A stretch of DNA of 64,000 nt from positions 186,001 to 250,000 of the forward strand of contig NBIV01000067.1 in assembly GCA_003194525.1 (NCBI GenBank), in the 5' to 3' direction. Below, piece by piece: positions 9,961-19,837 of the stretch (positions are counted from its first letter, which is position 1; each line of letters begins with the position of its first letter). The notes below the pieces were generated by a model, which ran no database searches, was not told where the DNA came from, and saw only the letters and a list, made by a program, of their open reading frames with translations. Made by a program: the position numbers and the translations under genes. This DNA comes from Gracilariopsis chorda (taxonomy: Eukaryota; Rhodophyta; Florideophyceae; Gracilariales; Gracilariaceae).

Positions 9961-12827
9961 TGTCTATTCGACCACTGGCCTCATATGACGCCAACATTGA
10001 TTACCTCACAAGTTTTGTAAACAAGGTTATTTTGTCAAGGTTCTTAGTCCACTACGTAGTTCGAAGTCTTGTTTACTCCGGAAGAGCTCAAGTGCCAGTC
10101 CATAATCTCATATGTTTACATTCAACCACTTCAACGTCGTCAACTTCCAGAAAACCATCACAATGTCAACTGCATCTGATATGCGCCGTAAAATTGGCAG
10201 CCATGTCCACAAAGGTGCTCGACTTGTGACCTCAGGTCCCAACTGCAAACATTTTTTCGGATCTACTTGGCAAACCACTATGGTTCATGTTACTTTTCGA
10301 AAAGTAGAAACTGCTAAGCTAAACAACCAAAATAGGTCAATTATTACTTGTTTGTTTGAGTAACCGGGCCAAACTATACAGTTTACTTTGCTTCTCTGCG
10401 AAACGAAAAATTGCAATTGTGTTGGCGACAGAAAAAAGCAAACCGAGCTTCTGGGAGGGAGCACTGGCATTTGTAATGAACACAACACTTCCGACGACCT
10501 GAGCAATAAGGATTTGATCATAACAGAAAGTAAAGTTGCTCTAGGTTTTCAAAAAGGAAATTTTACAGACTTTCAAGTGGCAGGTGACGAATAAATGGAG
10601 TTCCATGGCGGAAAGTGGATGATATGTGATTTATCGACGCTGTGATATGGATTTGTGCAGTTCAATCAATACAGAGTCATTGGTGCAGCTAAAGATTTCA
10701 TCATCGCCCGTCACGCTCCGAATAATCTCACGCCATTTGACTGGTTTATGTGGATGTTTCCAAAAACTTATCTGAAGTGTTTGTGGATAGAACTAATGAT
10801 ATTATTTGCTGCAATGGTTCTTTGAGGATCACTGGAAGAGAAATTTTAAAGTCTTTTGGCATTCTCGTTTTGATCTATCGATTAGAGTTCCCAGAAATGC
10901 GTGACTTGTGAAGTCGAAGTTCTAGGGGTCGGTATTTTGCATTCCCTGATCTTGGACAAACTATAGGCAGGAACAGATTTGAGACTTTTAGAAGCTGCAT
11001 TGTCTTTATTGGAGATGAAATGCCTGACGAAGGTTTTGATGCACGTTGAAATCTCGTCACGGATTTTGTGAAAGCGCTTAACGACCATGGCCGAACATTC
11101 GTCACTCAGTCTCACTCTCTATGTGTTAACGAAAGAACGTAACGTTGGTACGGGCTTGGTTGGGATTGGGTTGACGTTGGCCTCCCTCATTACACGGCAA
11201 TAGATCTCAAACCCAGAAACGGATGTGAGATAAAATCTGTTTGTTGCGAAGAAAGTGGTATTATAATGAGAATTGAACTCAATATGGGTTCAGAAAACAA
11301 CTTACAACCTTCGTTCTCTAAGAACCATCTTCATGGAACTGCTGTTCTTCTGCGACTCGTTGAGCCTTGGTTTGGAGCTGAAAGGGTTGTTTGTGCCGAC
11401 TAATTTTTTGCGTCTGTCCAAACTGCAACTTCTCTATTGCAAAAGGGGTTACGATTTATCGGGGTTGTGAAGACTGCTACTAGAGAATTTACTATGAAAC
11501 ATTTGTTAGAATTGACAATTGCTCAAAGGGGAGAGCACGTTACGTTTCTATCGAAGGGAAATTCAGTTAACACGAATCTCATAGCATTTTTATGGATGAA
11601 AAAGATCGAAGGTATTTTATATCTACTTATGGAAGCACAAATCCTGCTACTCCAATCTTAAGAGAACGTTGGAGGAAAGTTAATAACATCACCAAGATTT
11701 TGGAGATTGAAACATTTATTCCAGAAGTATGCAAAGAGTACTATGAGAGCTGTTCGATGATTGATGGCCACAATCCGTACCGCCAAGATGACCTCAAACT
11801 TGAGAAGAAAATATAAGGTAAGGAATGGTCTTTCAGGGTTAATTGCGTGCTCTTGCCAATTTTCATGGTTGACGCGTGGAATATATACAAGTCAGCTAAA
11901 AAAGAACGATTTAACGTCAATCCGAATATATTACAAATGAAATTAGCAGATGAATTGATCGATCATATCTGGGATATAACTGGCCTTATAGATAGAACCA
12001 ACCAAAATTTGGATGATATTGAGTCAGCTCCGAAACGAGCTGGTACTGGCATTCATTTGATGGAAGTCAGCCGCGAGCGTAAGAGAATAATTGGTGCTGA
12101 TACAATGGCACTTTACCAAGGACGCTGCATAATCTGCAAATTAACGAAGAAGTCAAATTTTATTTGTTTCGATTGCTTTGCTTTTAAGAATGATTCCATT
12201 TATATATGTCATAGTGGAACTGGTAGAGAATGTTTTTTTTTAGCATTTACGTGACTATCACGGTGTTATGATATAACAAAAGTAAAAAAAGAGGTAAACA
12301 CATGCGTCAACATTTCTTATTGAGTTAACATCAAAGCGTTTATGTGCGGTTGACAAACCCAAAAGTTCAATTGCCTTAAGCGCCCTACTCATTCAATCTT
12401 CGTTTTCAAACTTGCAAGATTTAGTTACTTCTATTGCGAAACTACCCCTCTAACAGATGTCACCGTAACCTCTCTTTTGTTGAATTGGGTGCGTATGTGT
12501 TCTTAGAAATAATGATTACAAGAATCAGTCGAGATCCCGAAGGATTTTTGGAGTTTGAAGAAACTCAGGGAGGTTTCAACACGGCTTTACTACAGCTTCT
12601 CAATTGTTTGTAGCCAACTGAGCTGTTACAACTACCTATTACTGTAGATTTTGAAGCATTTAAGCACAAACAAGCCGTTGAAAATGGCTTGTTTAGGCTT
12701 AAACTATTTGAGTTTGAACCCGCAGTTAAAAAATTTTTGTTTCTGAGCCGGAAGTCAAAAGTTTTATTTAATTTTTGTCTCAGACTGGCTGGCCTCATAT
12801 GAGGCCATCATCTTGGTCGAATAGACA
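9961..12827 (+). mobile_element. piggyBac-like DNA transposon, copy 2 (both ends present)
   Basis: The left terminus TGTCTATTCGACCA (9961) and the right terminus GGTCGAATAGACA (to 12827) are inverted copies. Each is followed inward by a palindromic block: GGCCTCATATGACGCC at 9977-9992 and GGCCTCATATGAGGCC at 12791-12806. The left flank is TTAG and the right flank is CCAA, so no exact target duplication survives. The length is 2,867 bp. The transposase gene lies on the plus strand and is broken. Confidence 0.85.
10112..12254 (+). pseudogene. piggyBac-type transposase relic, copy 2
   Basis: The N-terminal piece (10112-10363) matches copy 1 (SDMRRKIGSHVHKGARLVTS, then WQTTMVHVTFRKVETAKLNN). Later frames hold SHSLCVNERT (first acid region) and ERVVCAD.FFASVQTA (second Asp region, about 11380-11420). 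They continue with RRYFISTYGSTNPATPILRE (11600-11660) and EYYESCSMIDGHNPYRQDD (about 11745-11795, the third acid region). At the C terminus (12115-12240) is the Cys-rich zinc ribbon CIICKLTKKSNFICFDC...CHSGTGREC that binds the element ends in this family. At least six frame changes or stops interrupt it. The 12255-12790 remainder has no recognisable domain. Confidence 0.85.
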
Positions 12828-12897
12828 CCAATCTCTAGGGTACTGTAGCAATCTAAGCTGGCATCGCCAGCAGCGATGTTGGCATTACGAGGGCAAA

Positions 12898-15800
12898 TTC
12901 AATCCCCGCACTTATACTAAAGACAATGTTTGTCCGTCTGTGTGTCTGTGTGTCAGCTAACGCCCACTCATTGGCTGAAAAATCGCCAAGGAGGCTGCCA
13001 AGTGGAAACGTGGCATTTGATGCGCTCCAAGAGGCATCTTGCACCGCATAATTCGACACGTTTCCACCTCGGGCCTTTTGCTCCGACGCCACCTTACAGG
13101 AGTTGGTGCTCAAGCACATGATTCACACTCCGTGCGGTGCAGGCAACCGGTCAGCGCTGTGCATGCGCGAGCTGACCTGCTTGAAGCACTTTCCGAGGCC
13201 GTTTCGCTCCGAAACTGCACGGCTTGAGAATGAGTACTACATCAGCTACCGAAGACGCGCTCCTTCGGAGGGCGGGGTGTCTGTGGAACGAAGCTGCAGG
13301 GTCGGCCGTCGACAGCGCGTAGTGACGTTGGACAATTCTTGGGTGGTTCCACATTGCCCACAGCTTCTCCGCCGGTTTGCATGCCACATCAACGTTGAGC
13401 TATGCGTATCGCGACTTGGCGGTATCAAGTACCTCTTCAAGTATGTGTGCAAGGGTTCCGACAGAGTCACCATGGAGATTGTAGATGAGAACGGACGCCA
13501 TGACGAGATCCAGAACTTCCAGGACGCACGGTATATGTCAGCCTCCGAAGCAGTGTGGCGGATGCTTGCGTTCGATATTGTCGATCGCAATCCACCCGTC
13601 GTGCGGGTTGAAGTACACTTGAAAGATCACCATACGGTGTTCTTCCAGGAAGGCGACGAGCACTCTGCTGCTAACAAAGAGCGGGCAGGAACCAAGCTGA
13701 CTGAGTGGTTTGTGGCCAACCAAAAGTACCCCGGCGCACAGCATATCCCTTATGCCCAGTTCCCGAGGTACTTTACTTGGAACAAATCAAACAAATGCTG
13801 GAAGCCGCGTGCATGTCTCCGACGTCGTTCGGTGTCTCGAAGCCAGCCCACCTCCTCCTCAGCCGCCGCTGCAGCAGCCGATCTATACGACTTCACTGGC
13901 AGCGGTGCGCATGTCGTTGGGCGCATTTACACTGCCAGTCCACGAGAGGGAGAGCGGAACTACCTCCGCTTACTCTTGACCCACACAGCGGGTGCTACTT
14001 CCTTTCAGCATCTCCGCACCGTGGATGGTCAGCAGTGTGGTAGCTTCAGGGAGGCCTGCCTCAAGAAGGGTCTTCTCGCCGACGACAGCGAGTGGAGACG
14101 GGCACTACGCGAGTCCTTCCGCTCCTCATTTGTTCCGCTCTCTCATTTGTTTGCCACCATCCTGCTTTACTGCGAGCCGTCGGACCCCCGTTCTCTGTGG
14201 GAGCAGCATCTATCGATGTTCCTGCAGGATATACGCGCTCGACATCGCGGCATGATGCACGCACTGGCCGACGACGAAAGAGCCAGCTCTTACGTTCTCT
14301 TAGAAGTGCAAAAGGCATTGCAAGAAATGGGTGGCCCACTGGCGTCTCTGTCATCGTACAGTCTTCCGACAACCATGCAGGACCTACCGGAATTGCGCAC
14401 TCCAACTCCGTCTCGGCAGCAAATCCAGTCGGAGCTGAACGACACTGTTCAAGCTGCCCTCCCTCTCTTCAATGAGCGTCAGCGTCTGGCGTTCAATACC
14501 GTCGTGGGGGCCATCCTTCCTGGCGTGTCCGCGGAGAGCTTGCAGGGTCTTGGTGGTCCTTCTACCCCAACGCAGCCAATAACTCGCGTTTTCTTTTTGG
14601 ATGCTCCGGGTGGAACCGGCAAGACCTTCCTCTCCAAGGCAATTCAGGCCACGTTACGCCTTCGTAGCAAGTCCGTCCTTACGGTAGCCACGTCTGCTGT
14701 AGCAGCCATACTGCGTGAGGGCGGTCGGACGGCCCACTCCGTGTTCAGGATTCCCATCCCAGCCACCGCTGAGAGCACGTGCAACATCCCGGTCAACTCG
14801 CACCTGGCCACTCGGATGAAGAACTTCGACCTCATTATCTGGGACGTGATCGTAATGTGTCACCGCTTCTACGTCGAAGCCGTAGACCGCACTCTCCATG
14901 ACATAACGCGCTCGCAGCTCCCCTTTGGAGGCAAGTTCGTATTGCTTTCTGGCGACTTTTGGCAGATCCTTCCCGTTGTTCGTGGCGGCTCTCGATCAGT
15001 GATCGTCAACGCATGCATCAAACGCTCAAGTCTCTTTTCTCACTTTCGCACCTTGAGATTTACTGAGAACATGCGCCTTTTTGCGCTCCGTCGAGACCCC
15101 ACAGCCACACAGGAGGCACTGCAATTTCCAAACACGCTCTTGCAGATTGGAGAGGGCAGACTGCCAGGCACTGTCCCGCCAAAGCACCCCTTCACCCTGC
15201 CAGAGTCCGTACAATGTGTGGAGTCATTCCGCACCATGGTCCGTAACATCTTTCATGGTATCGCTCAAAGGTACATAGATGCGGACTGGCTAACGTCAAC
15301 GGTGATTATAACCGCACGAAACTATCGCCTACCAGAGCTTAACGACTATGTAGGCCACATGATACCTGGCGCGTATCGCACGTACCTCAGTGCGGACAAG
15401 GTGAGCGACGACGACGGTGCTGCGCTGCAGTACCCTGTCGAGATGCTCAACACTCTGACTGCCGGGTCAGCGCTGCCCGACCACCGCCTCAAACTCAAAA
15501 AGGGCTTTGTGGTTATGCTCCTTCGCAACTTGGATCCCTCAAACTGCCACGTCAATGGTGCCATCTATACCATAGAAGACATGCAAAGCAACGTACTGTT
15601 TCTTCCACTCGCTTCTCGAGTAAATCGTGGCAACGCACTATGCCTGCCGCGCATGCCATGTGGACCTGGAGACGACAACTTTCCGGTTCCCAACTTCACT
15701 CGCACCCAGTTCCCAGTACGTGTTTGTTTTGCCATCACTACCAATAAGGCACAGGGTCAGTCGTATAGTGGTCGCATCGGACTGGATTTGCGTGATGGCT

Positions 15801-16101
15801 GTTTCACGCATGGCCAGCTGTACGTCGCCTTTTCTCGGACCACCAACCCGTCCAACATCGTGGCCTGTCTCCCTGCCGGTAGCACCTCTACCAATAATGT
15901 AGTGTACCCCGAAGTTCTTTCGTAGATGAACTTGATAGCTTTAAATAAACCTCTTCTTTTTTCTGCCATGTTTTTCTTTTCTTCTCTCTTCTTACTCCCC
16001 AAAAATACTTGCATTCTACAAACAAACTACCGAAAACACGCCACCCAAATACTCCGTTCCCTGTAATGCTTCTTTTACTCCTTAACGCGTGCGAAGCACG
16101 C
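12898..16101 (+). mobile_element. Helitron, Rep domain missing
   Basis: The coding block at 13103-15925 is a Helitron Rep/helicase C-terminal part. A likely 5' end is near 12898-12911, where CACTTATACTAAAGACAATG is followed by a TGTCCGTCTGTGTGTCTGTG tract, a pattern seen at Helitron left ends. A likely 3' hairpin is GCGTGC-GAA-GCACGC (16087-16101). A clean CTRR terminus after the hairpin is not visible, so both borders are approximate. Between 12.96 and 13.05 kb there is no HUH endonuclease sequence, so the element seems internally deleted. Confidence 0.7.
13103..15925 (+). CDS. Helitron helicase (Pif1-like SF1 helicase), N-terminally truncated
   Basis: The 940-codon open frame starts within the post-Rep region (HMIHTPCGAGN...CMRELTCLKHFPRPF, then LDNSWVVPHCPQLLRRFACHINVE, KYLFKYVCKGSD), which normally follows the Rep HUH domain. 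Codons upstream of the first ATG stay open back to about 13048 and still match the family (SDATLQELVLKH). The Pif1 helicase part has Walker A APGGTGKTF (around residues 500-508), GDFWQILPVV (around 616) and the C-terminal KAQGQS...GQLYVAFSR (around 882-915). Walker B reads IIWDVIVMCHR (around 577) where Helitrons have WDE, so the catalytic Glu is replaced by Val and ATP hydrolysis is doubtful. Helitron proteins cut, unwind and replicate the element. This copy lacks the cutting domain. No stop interrupts it, which suggests recent decay. Confidence 0.88.
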   Translation: MVLKHMIHTPCGAGNRSALCMRELTCLKHFPRPFRSETARLENEYYISYRRRAPSEGGVSVERSCRVGRRQRVVTLDNSWVVPHCPQLLRRFACHINVELCVSRLGGIKYLFKYVCKGSDRVTMEIVDENGRHDEIQNFQDARYMSASEAVWRMLAFDIVDRNPPVVRVEVHLKDHHTVFFQEGDEHSAANKERAGTKLTEWFVANQKYPGAQHIPYAQFPRYFTWNKSNKCWKPRACLRRRSVSRSQPTSSSAAAAAADLYDFTGSGAHVVGRIYTASPREGERNYLRLLLTHTAGATSFQHLRTVDGQQCGSFREACLKKGLLADDSEWRRALRESFRSSFVPLSHLFATILLYCEPSDPRSLWEQHLSMFLQDIRARHRGMMHALADDERASSYVLLEVQKALQEMGGPLASLSSYSLPTTMQDLPELRTPTPSRQQIQSELNDTVQAALPLFNERQRLAFNTVVGAILPGVSAESLQGLGGPSTPTQPITRVFFLDAPGGTGKTFLSKAIQATLRLRSKSVLTVATSAVAAILREGGRTAHSVFRIPIPATAESTCNIPVNSHLATRMKNFDLIIWDVIVMCHRFYVEAVDRTLHDITRSQLPFGGKFVLLSGDFWQILPVVRGGSRSVIVNACIKRSSLFSHFRTLRFTENMRLFALRRDPTATQEALQFPNTLLQIGEGRLPGTVPPKHPFTLPESVQCVESFRTMVRNIFHGIAQRYIDADWLTSTVIITARNYRLPELNDYVGHMIPGAYRTYLSADKVSDDDGAALQYPVEMLNTLTAGSALPDHRLKLKKGFVVMLLRNLDPSNCHVNGAIYTIEDMQSNVLFLPLASRVNRGNALCLPRMPCGPGDDNFPVPNFTRTQFPVRVCFAITTNKAQGQSYSGRIGLDLRDGCFTHGQLYVAFSRTTNPSNIVACLPAGSTSTNNVVYPEVLS

Positions 16102-18205
16102 AATGGAGCCACTTGTCTACATTCTAAAAAGGGTAGTATGCGCATTTCGAGACGATGCCAATTCGCCTCATCCATTCTCAATATCTGCCGATAATTTGAC
16201 AACTTTTCATCACATTGCCACACGTGTATTACCGAGTCCATAGGTACTGTTGCAGATTTACAGTAAGTAGATAGATGTCTAACAACTGTAGTCGAACGAT
16301 AGAGAGAGCTTGGAAACACACTCGGCGATGATTCAATAGGGAAGAGAGATAGGAGACGCTACCTTGCGGAAATGATTAGATGAACGAGTACTCAGACTAA
16401 TAGTTGATTTTACGGGAAGACACGATTCGGCACAAGTCGCCGGCTCCCTCCTTCTTCTATGGAGATGCGCTACACGCTCTTACTTTTATAGACAAGTAAC
16501 GCCTCACTCAGTTCCGCAATACCGGAGCGTCCTCAAGTGCGTTTTGCACTTACGATACGCGTTTCTCACACCCCACTCTGGGTGATCGAATGCAACTCTG
16601 CATTCCTAGTGACGAGCATCTCTCTGCGACCTTCAATTCATGTCGCGCTCGTTCTCCATTACGTGCCGAGTGAACCATCTAAAACTGCAAATCGCTCTAG
16701 ATAGTTCATAAGTGTAGACAGCAAAGCTTTGCAGTGGTCATGCCATGTATATTGTGAACCCTGTCACGGTAGGTGTCACGAATCCAAAAAGTCACAAACG
16801 TAAGACGTCAGCCTCCTCATTAGCCTTAGAAACTAAAATCCAGTATTCTCCGCAGATTGAACAGTAGCCGGTATTCTGGTTTGCAATACGAAACATTGTC
16901 AAGCGTATGACTACCCACCCACTCTTCAGCAACCTGCGTTTGTAGCACAACCCTTGTGATACTCTGCAACGTTCTCCTCTTCTTTCTTGGCGAGTTACCC
17001 TTTCTCTATATTTCACTCGCCGCTCATCACTCTATCTTTTCAGTCCCTGCTCATCACTCTATCTTTTATGTAATCTTGTTACCGATAATATGCCTTTTCA
17101 ATTTCTGCGAATCACCCACCCAAAAGAATGTATGATATTTCTTGAAAAGCTGGAAGAAGAAGTAACTGAGCTGCATTGCAAACATGTGTATCACACTAAA
17201 TGCCTTCAGCCAGTTTAGAACCCACCACCTGTTCTTACTACTATGAGGGATCGCAATGGTGACCCGGTGGAAGTTTATGAAATTCCGCCGCCAGGAACAT
17301 GTCCTTGTTGCAGAGAAAGATTGATGAAACAAAGCGGAGAACGTGGTCTTCATATTCGAACACAAAAGCGGCAATAAATGTAGAATTTTTATCAGCGCAG
17401 GAATGAAAACTTGGGTTGAAGCGTCGCAAAAAGAACGCAAAGCGCAGAGAGTGACGTATGCGGAAGATTGGTGTTCGGGAGATGGAGCATTGAGGAGAAT
17501 GAGAAGTGTATTCGTTTGAACTAAAATGAAATTTGTGAAGTCTCAGCGGGTCCCTGCAACAACTGGGATATACCTTTACAAGGACTGTTCCTCTGTACTG
17601 TCGATAGTCTCCCTCCTTTTGCAGCTAACGCGTCACACTTGTTGATAAAGCGAACAAATGGTCGAAAATTGACCCAATGGACGCAACCACGGAGATTCAA
17701 GCAATTGAAAAATGCAGTACACGGCATCTTGACCCCAGCAGTCGAATGTCTGTTTCAGTCCCGGAGCTGGAGCTTTGTTCACATATTAGATAGATCATAG
17801 TGATCTGACGCGACGATCCCCGCTAGCTAGGTGGCTCCCCATTACGCTCAGCTGCTCCCACTCACCCAAGCATAGCCAAAGCGACTGTGTGGCTGAAATT
17901 GATGTAAAGGACTTCCCTTTTTCTCTGATGATGCGACGCAGACGGAATGTTGCAGGGTTTAGGCGCGACGCTCTTCGAAAATGACAAACAACAGCGCGCT
18001 AACTCGTATTCTAGCGGAAAAAGGTTTCCTGTTCAGGTTTACTTTCGAACTCTGAACACAAACAGATATGCAGCTAGTGCTAAGAGCTAGCTATTTGAAA
18101 ACAAACTCTCATTTTCTTTCGTAAACAGATGGCTTATTCTCATTACTTCCTCAGCTTGTCCTACTTCAGCGACGACCAATACGTCTCTCAACCTCTTCCA
18201 CAGCT
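16102..18205. other. about 2.1 kb without a recognised gene
   Basis: The stretch is mostly AT-rich with many stops. Around 17250-17350 the plus strand reads NGDPVEVYEIPPPGTCPCCR, a possible zinc-binding CPCC fragment, but it stops after some 40 codons and nothing nearby extends it. No other feature is supported. Confidence 0.4.
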
Positions 18206-18868
18206 TCAACAACTTTTAGGCCGGCGTTCATCCGAATGCAAACGAAGCTCTTTGATCTCGTTATGGTTGTCACGAGCATTCCTGCTGTCCTCTCGAGCTT
18301 TTTTCGAAACTTGTCCAACCGCAATCACAGCGTTTTTTCTCTCGCTTTTCAGTCGCTCCACTTCATCCCGTAATTCTGGGCATATAGCGCACTCTGTTGC
18401 GTCCTTTTCAGCGCGGGTTTCATCTCTTTTGAGTCGCATCTCTGCTACTTCCGCATTTCGGTTCGCTTTCCTTGCCTTTGCTGCCAATCTGGCCAGGGTT
18501 CTGGATCCCTTGTACACCGTGTTCCCGTCTTGGCTAGCGGCCAATGCCAGAAAACCTGCCTCTGCTACAGCATCGACAATTAAATCGCCATCCTTCTCGA
18601 TATTTTCAATCTCCTGAGCACTCATCTTATGTCGCATCTGATCCATCGATTTGATAGCGTCGTTCGTCAGTATGACGTCCGCCTAAATTGCACGAATTTC
18701 ATACACCTCCAGATTCTCGTTAAGAATGGCGTCAGTCAAACTGTTCACTTCCGTTTCCATGTTGTCCACCGCAGTCAAACTGTTCACTTCCGTTTCCATG
18801 TTGTCCACCGCTATCACACTGTCCATCACGTAGTCAAATATGGTGTATATCCCGGCTTCAATCGTCAA
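18206..18868 (-). pseudogene. coiled-coil protein relic with internal tandem repeat
   Basis: Two minus-strand frames lie in the same reading phase and are separated by a single in-frame TAG (YEIRAI*ADVILTNDAIKS). The upstream part (18868-18683) has the segment TAVDNMETEVNSL twice, coded by an exact 39-bp duplication. The downstream part (18646-18206) is rich in Arg, Lys, Glu and Ala, with a predicted coiled coil (RLAAKARKANRNAEVAEMRL, ELRDEVERLKSERKNAV). I do not recognise the family. One nonsense codon suggests recent inactivation. Because the phase is kept, a sequence error or stop read-through is possible. Confidence 0.5.
18733..18810. repeat. 39-bp perfect tandem duplication
   Basis: Two identical 39-bp units lie head to tail (18733-18771 and 18772-18810). 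The length is a multiple of three, so the minus-strand reading frame gains 13 residues and is not shifted. Confidence 0.95.
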
Positions 18869-19069
18869 CTGAAATCCTAACGGAGTCGTTTCGCTAGGAG
18901 GCGCGTTTTCTTTCGCCGTGTGTAAACCACATCTGGATCGAGTTCACAATTTGGTATCCTATGCAGTTGCAACGATAGGATGGTTTGCACGACCCAAGTA
19001 GATACATTCCATTACCTTCATGACGCATGAAAACTCCTGAAGATACCTTTTGTGAACACGGGCACGACG

Positions 19070-19417
19070 TCAACTAAGGTTATATACACAGCGATCTGAA
19101 AAATTGGATTTGCATTCTTCGATAGTTTTCTTCAAGTCCGCGTACGCTCTCGACTCGGCAGCAATAACGATTCGTTCCAGAGGTTTTCTCAGCATGTTTT
19201 CCAAATAGTACCTATTGTCAATGGGCACATTGTGTTCCAAGACATAGAGAGGGTCCTCTGCTCGAGAGTACGCAGGCTCGTTCTTGCTGAATTGTGTTCT
19301 TAGGGTCGAGTACGGGTTTAGCGGGGTTCTGAACGGCGAGTGCTGAGTTGTTTGCGTTGGGTGTGTTGGGCATGGCGTGGTTGGGCGATGGATGGGGAGT
19401 GAAGGAACGGAACCCAA
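19070..19417 (-). pseudogene. DNA polymerase delta catalytic subunit, C-terminal fragment
   Basis: On the minus strand the frame reads AYSRAEDPLYVLEHNVPIDN and then RYYLENMLRKPLERI, a hallmark of the end of the polymerase domain in eukaryotic POLD1 (the usual form is SEDPIYVLENNIPID...YYLENQLSKPL). The first 45 residues are Pro/Thr-rich and not POLD-like, and the last 30 residues diverge, so this is a fragment. It lies 6 kb downstream of, and colinear with, the larger POLD1 relic at 25477-27299. Confidence 0.85.
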
Positions 19418-19837
19418 CGGTGAAGTTTGGGGTGAAGCGTGGAGGTGACGGGGGGGTGTCGGGAGGGCGGGTCGGGAGGGCGGGTCAGGTTGGCAAGTAC
19501 ATGTCTGTGCGCGACGTGGTGCAGAATGACTGTGTATAGCGACTCAAGATATCTGGATCTACACTAGTAGTCAGGAGACTGGTAGATCGGTGAAGGGCCT
19601 AAGTTACACGACGCGAGTGATTTGCGCGTGGAGGTTCGTCGTGGTCGAGACCTCAAGGGCCCCGACGTGACGTGTGAGTGACGTGGACAGCGGAAAGGCA
19701 GCAGCGTGCGCGCTCAAGACAGCAGTTGGTATCCTTCTAATCGACGCAATTTGGTGCATGGCGTGATCTTATGTGGCATTTTTGTCCGTATCACGTAACC
19801 AGAGAACTTGAATTGACGCTTTCAGACTAACTCTCAG
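19418..19837. other. about 420 bp, G-rich patch, no gene
   Basis: A guanine-rich tract lies at 19430-19490 (a GGGAGGGCGGGTC unit occurs twice in tandem). Nothing else is recognised. Confidence 0.4.

Noticed and set aside
15888-16319. 143-codon minus-strand gene
   Set aside because: Overlaps the Helitron end, has low-complexity Lys/Ser runs and no motif.
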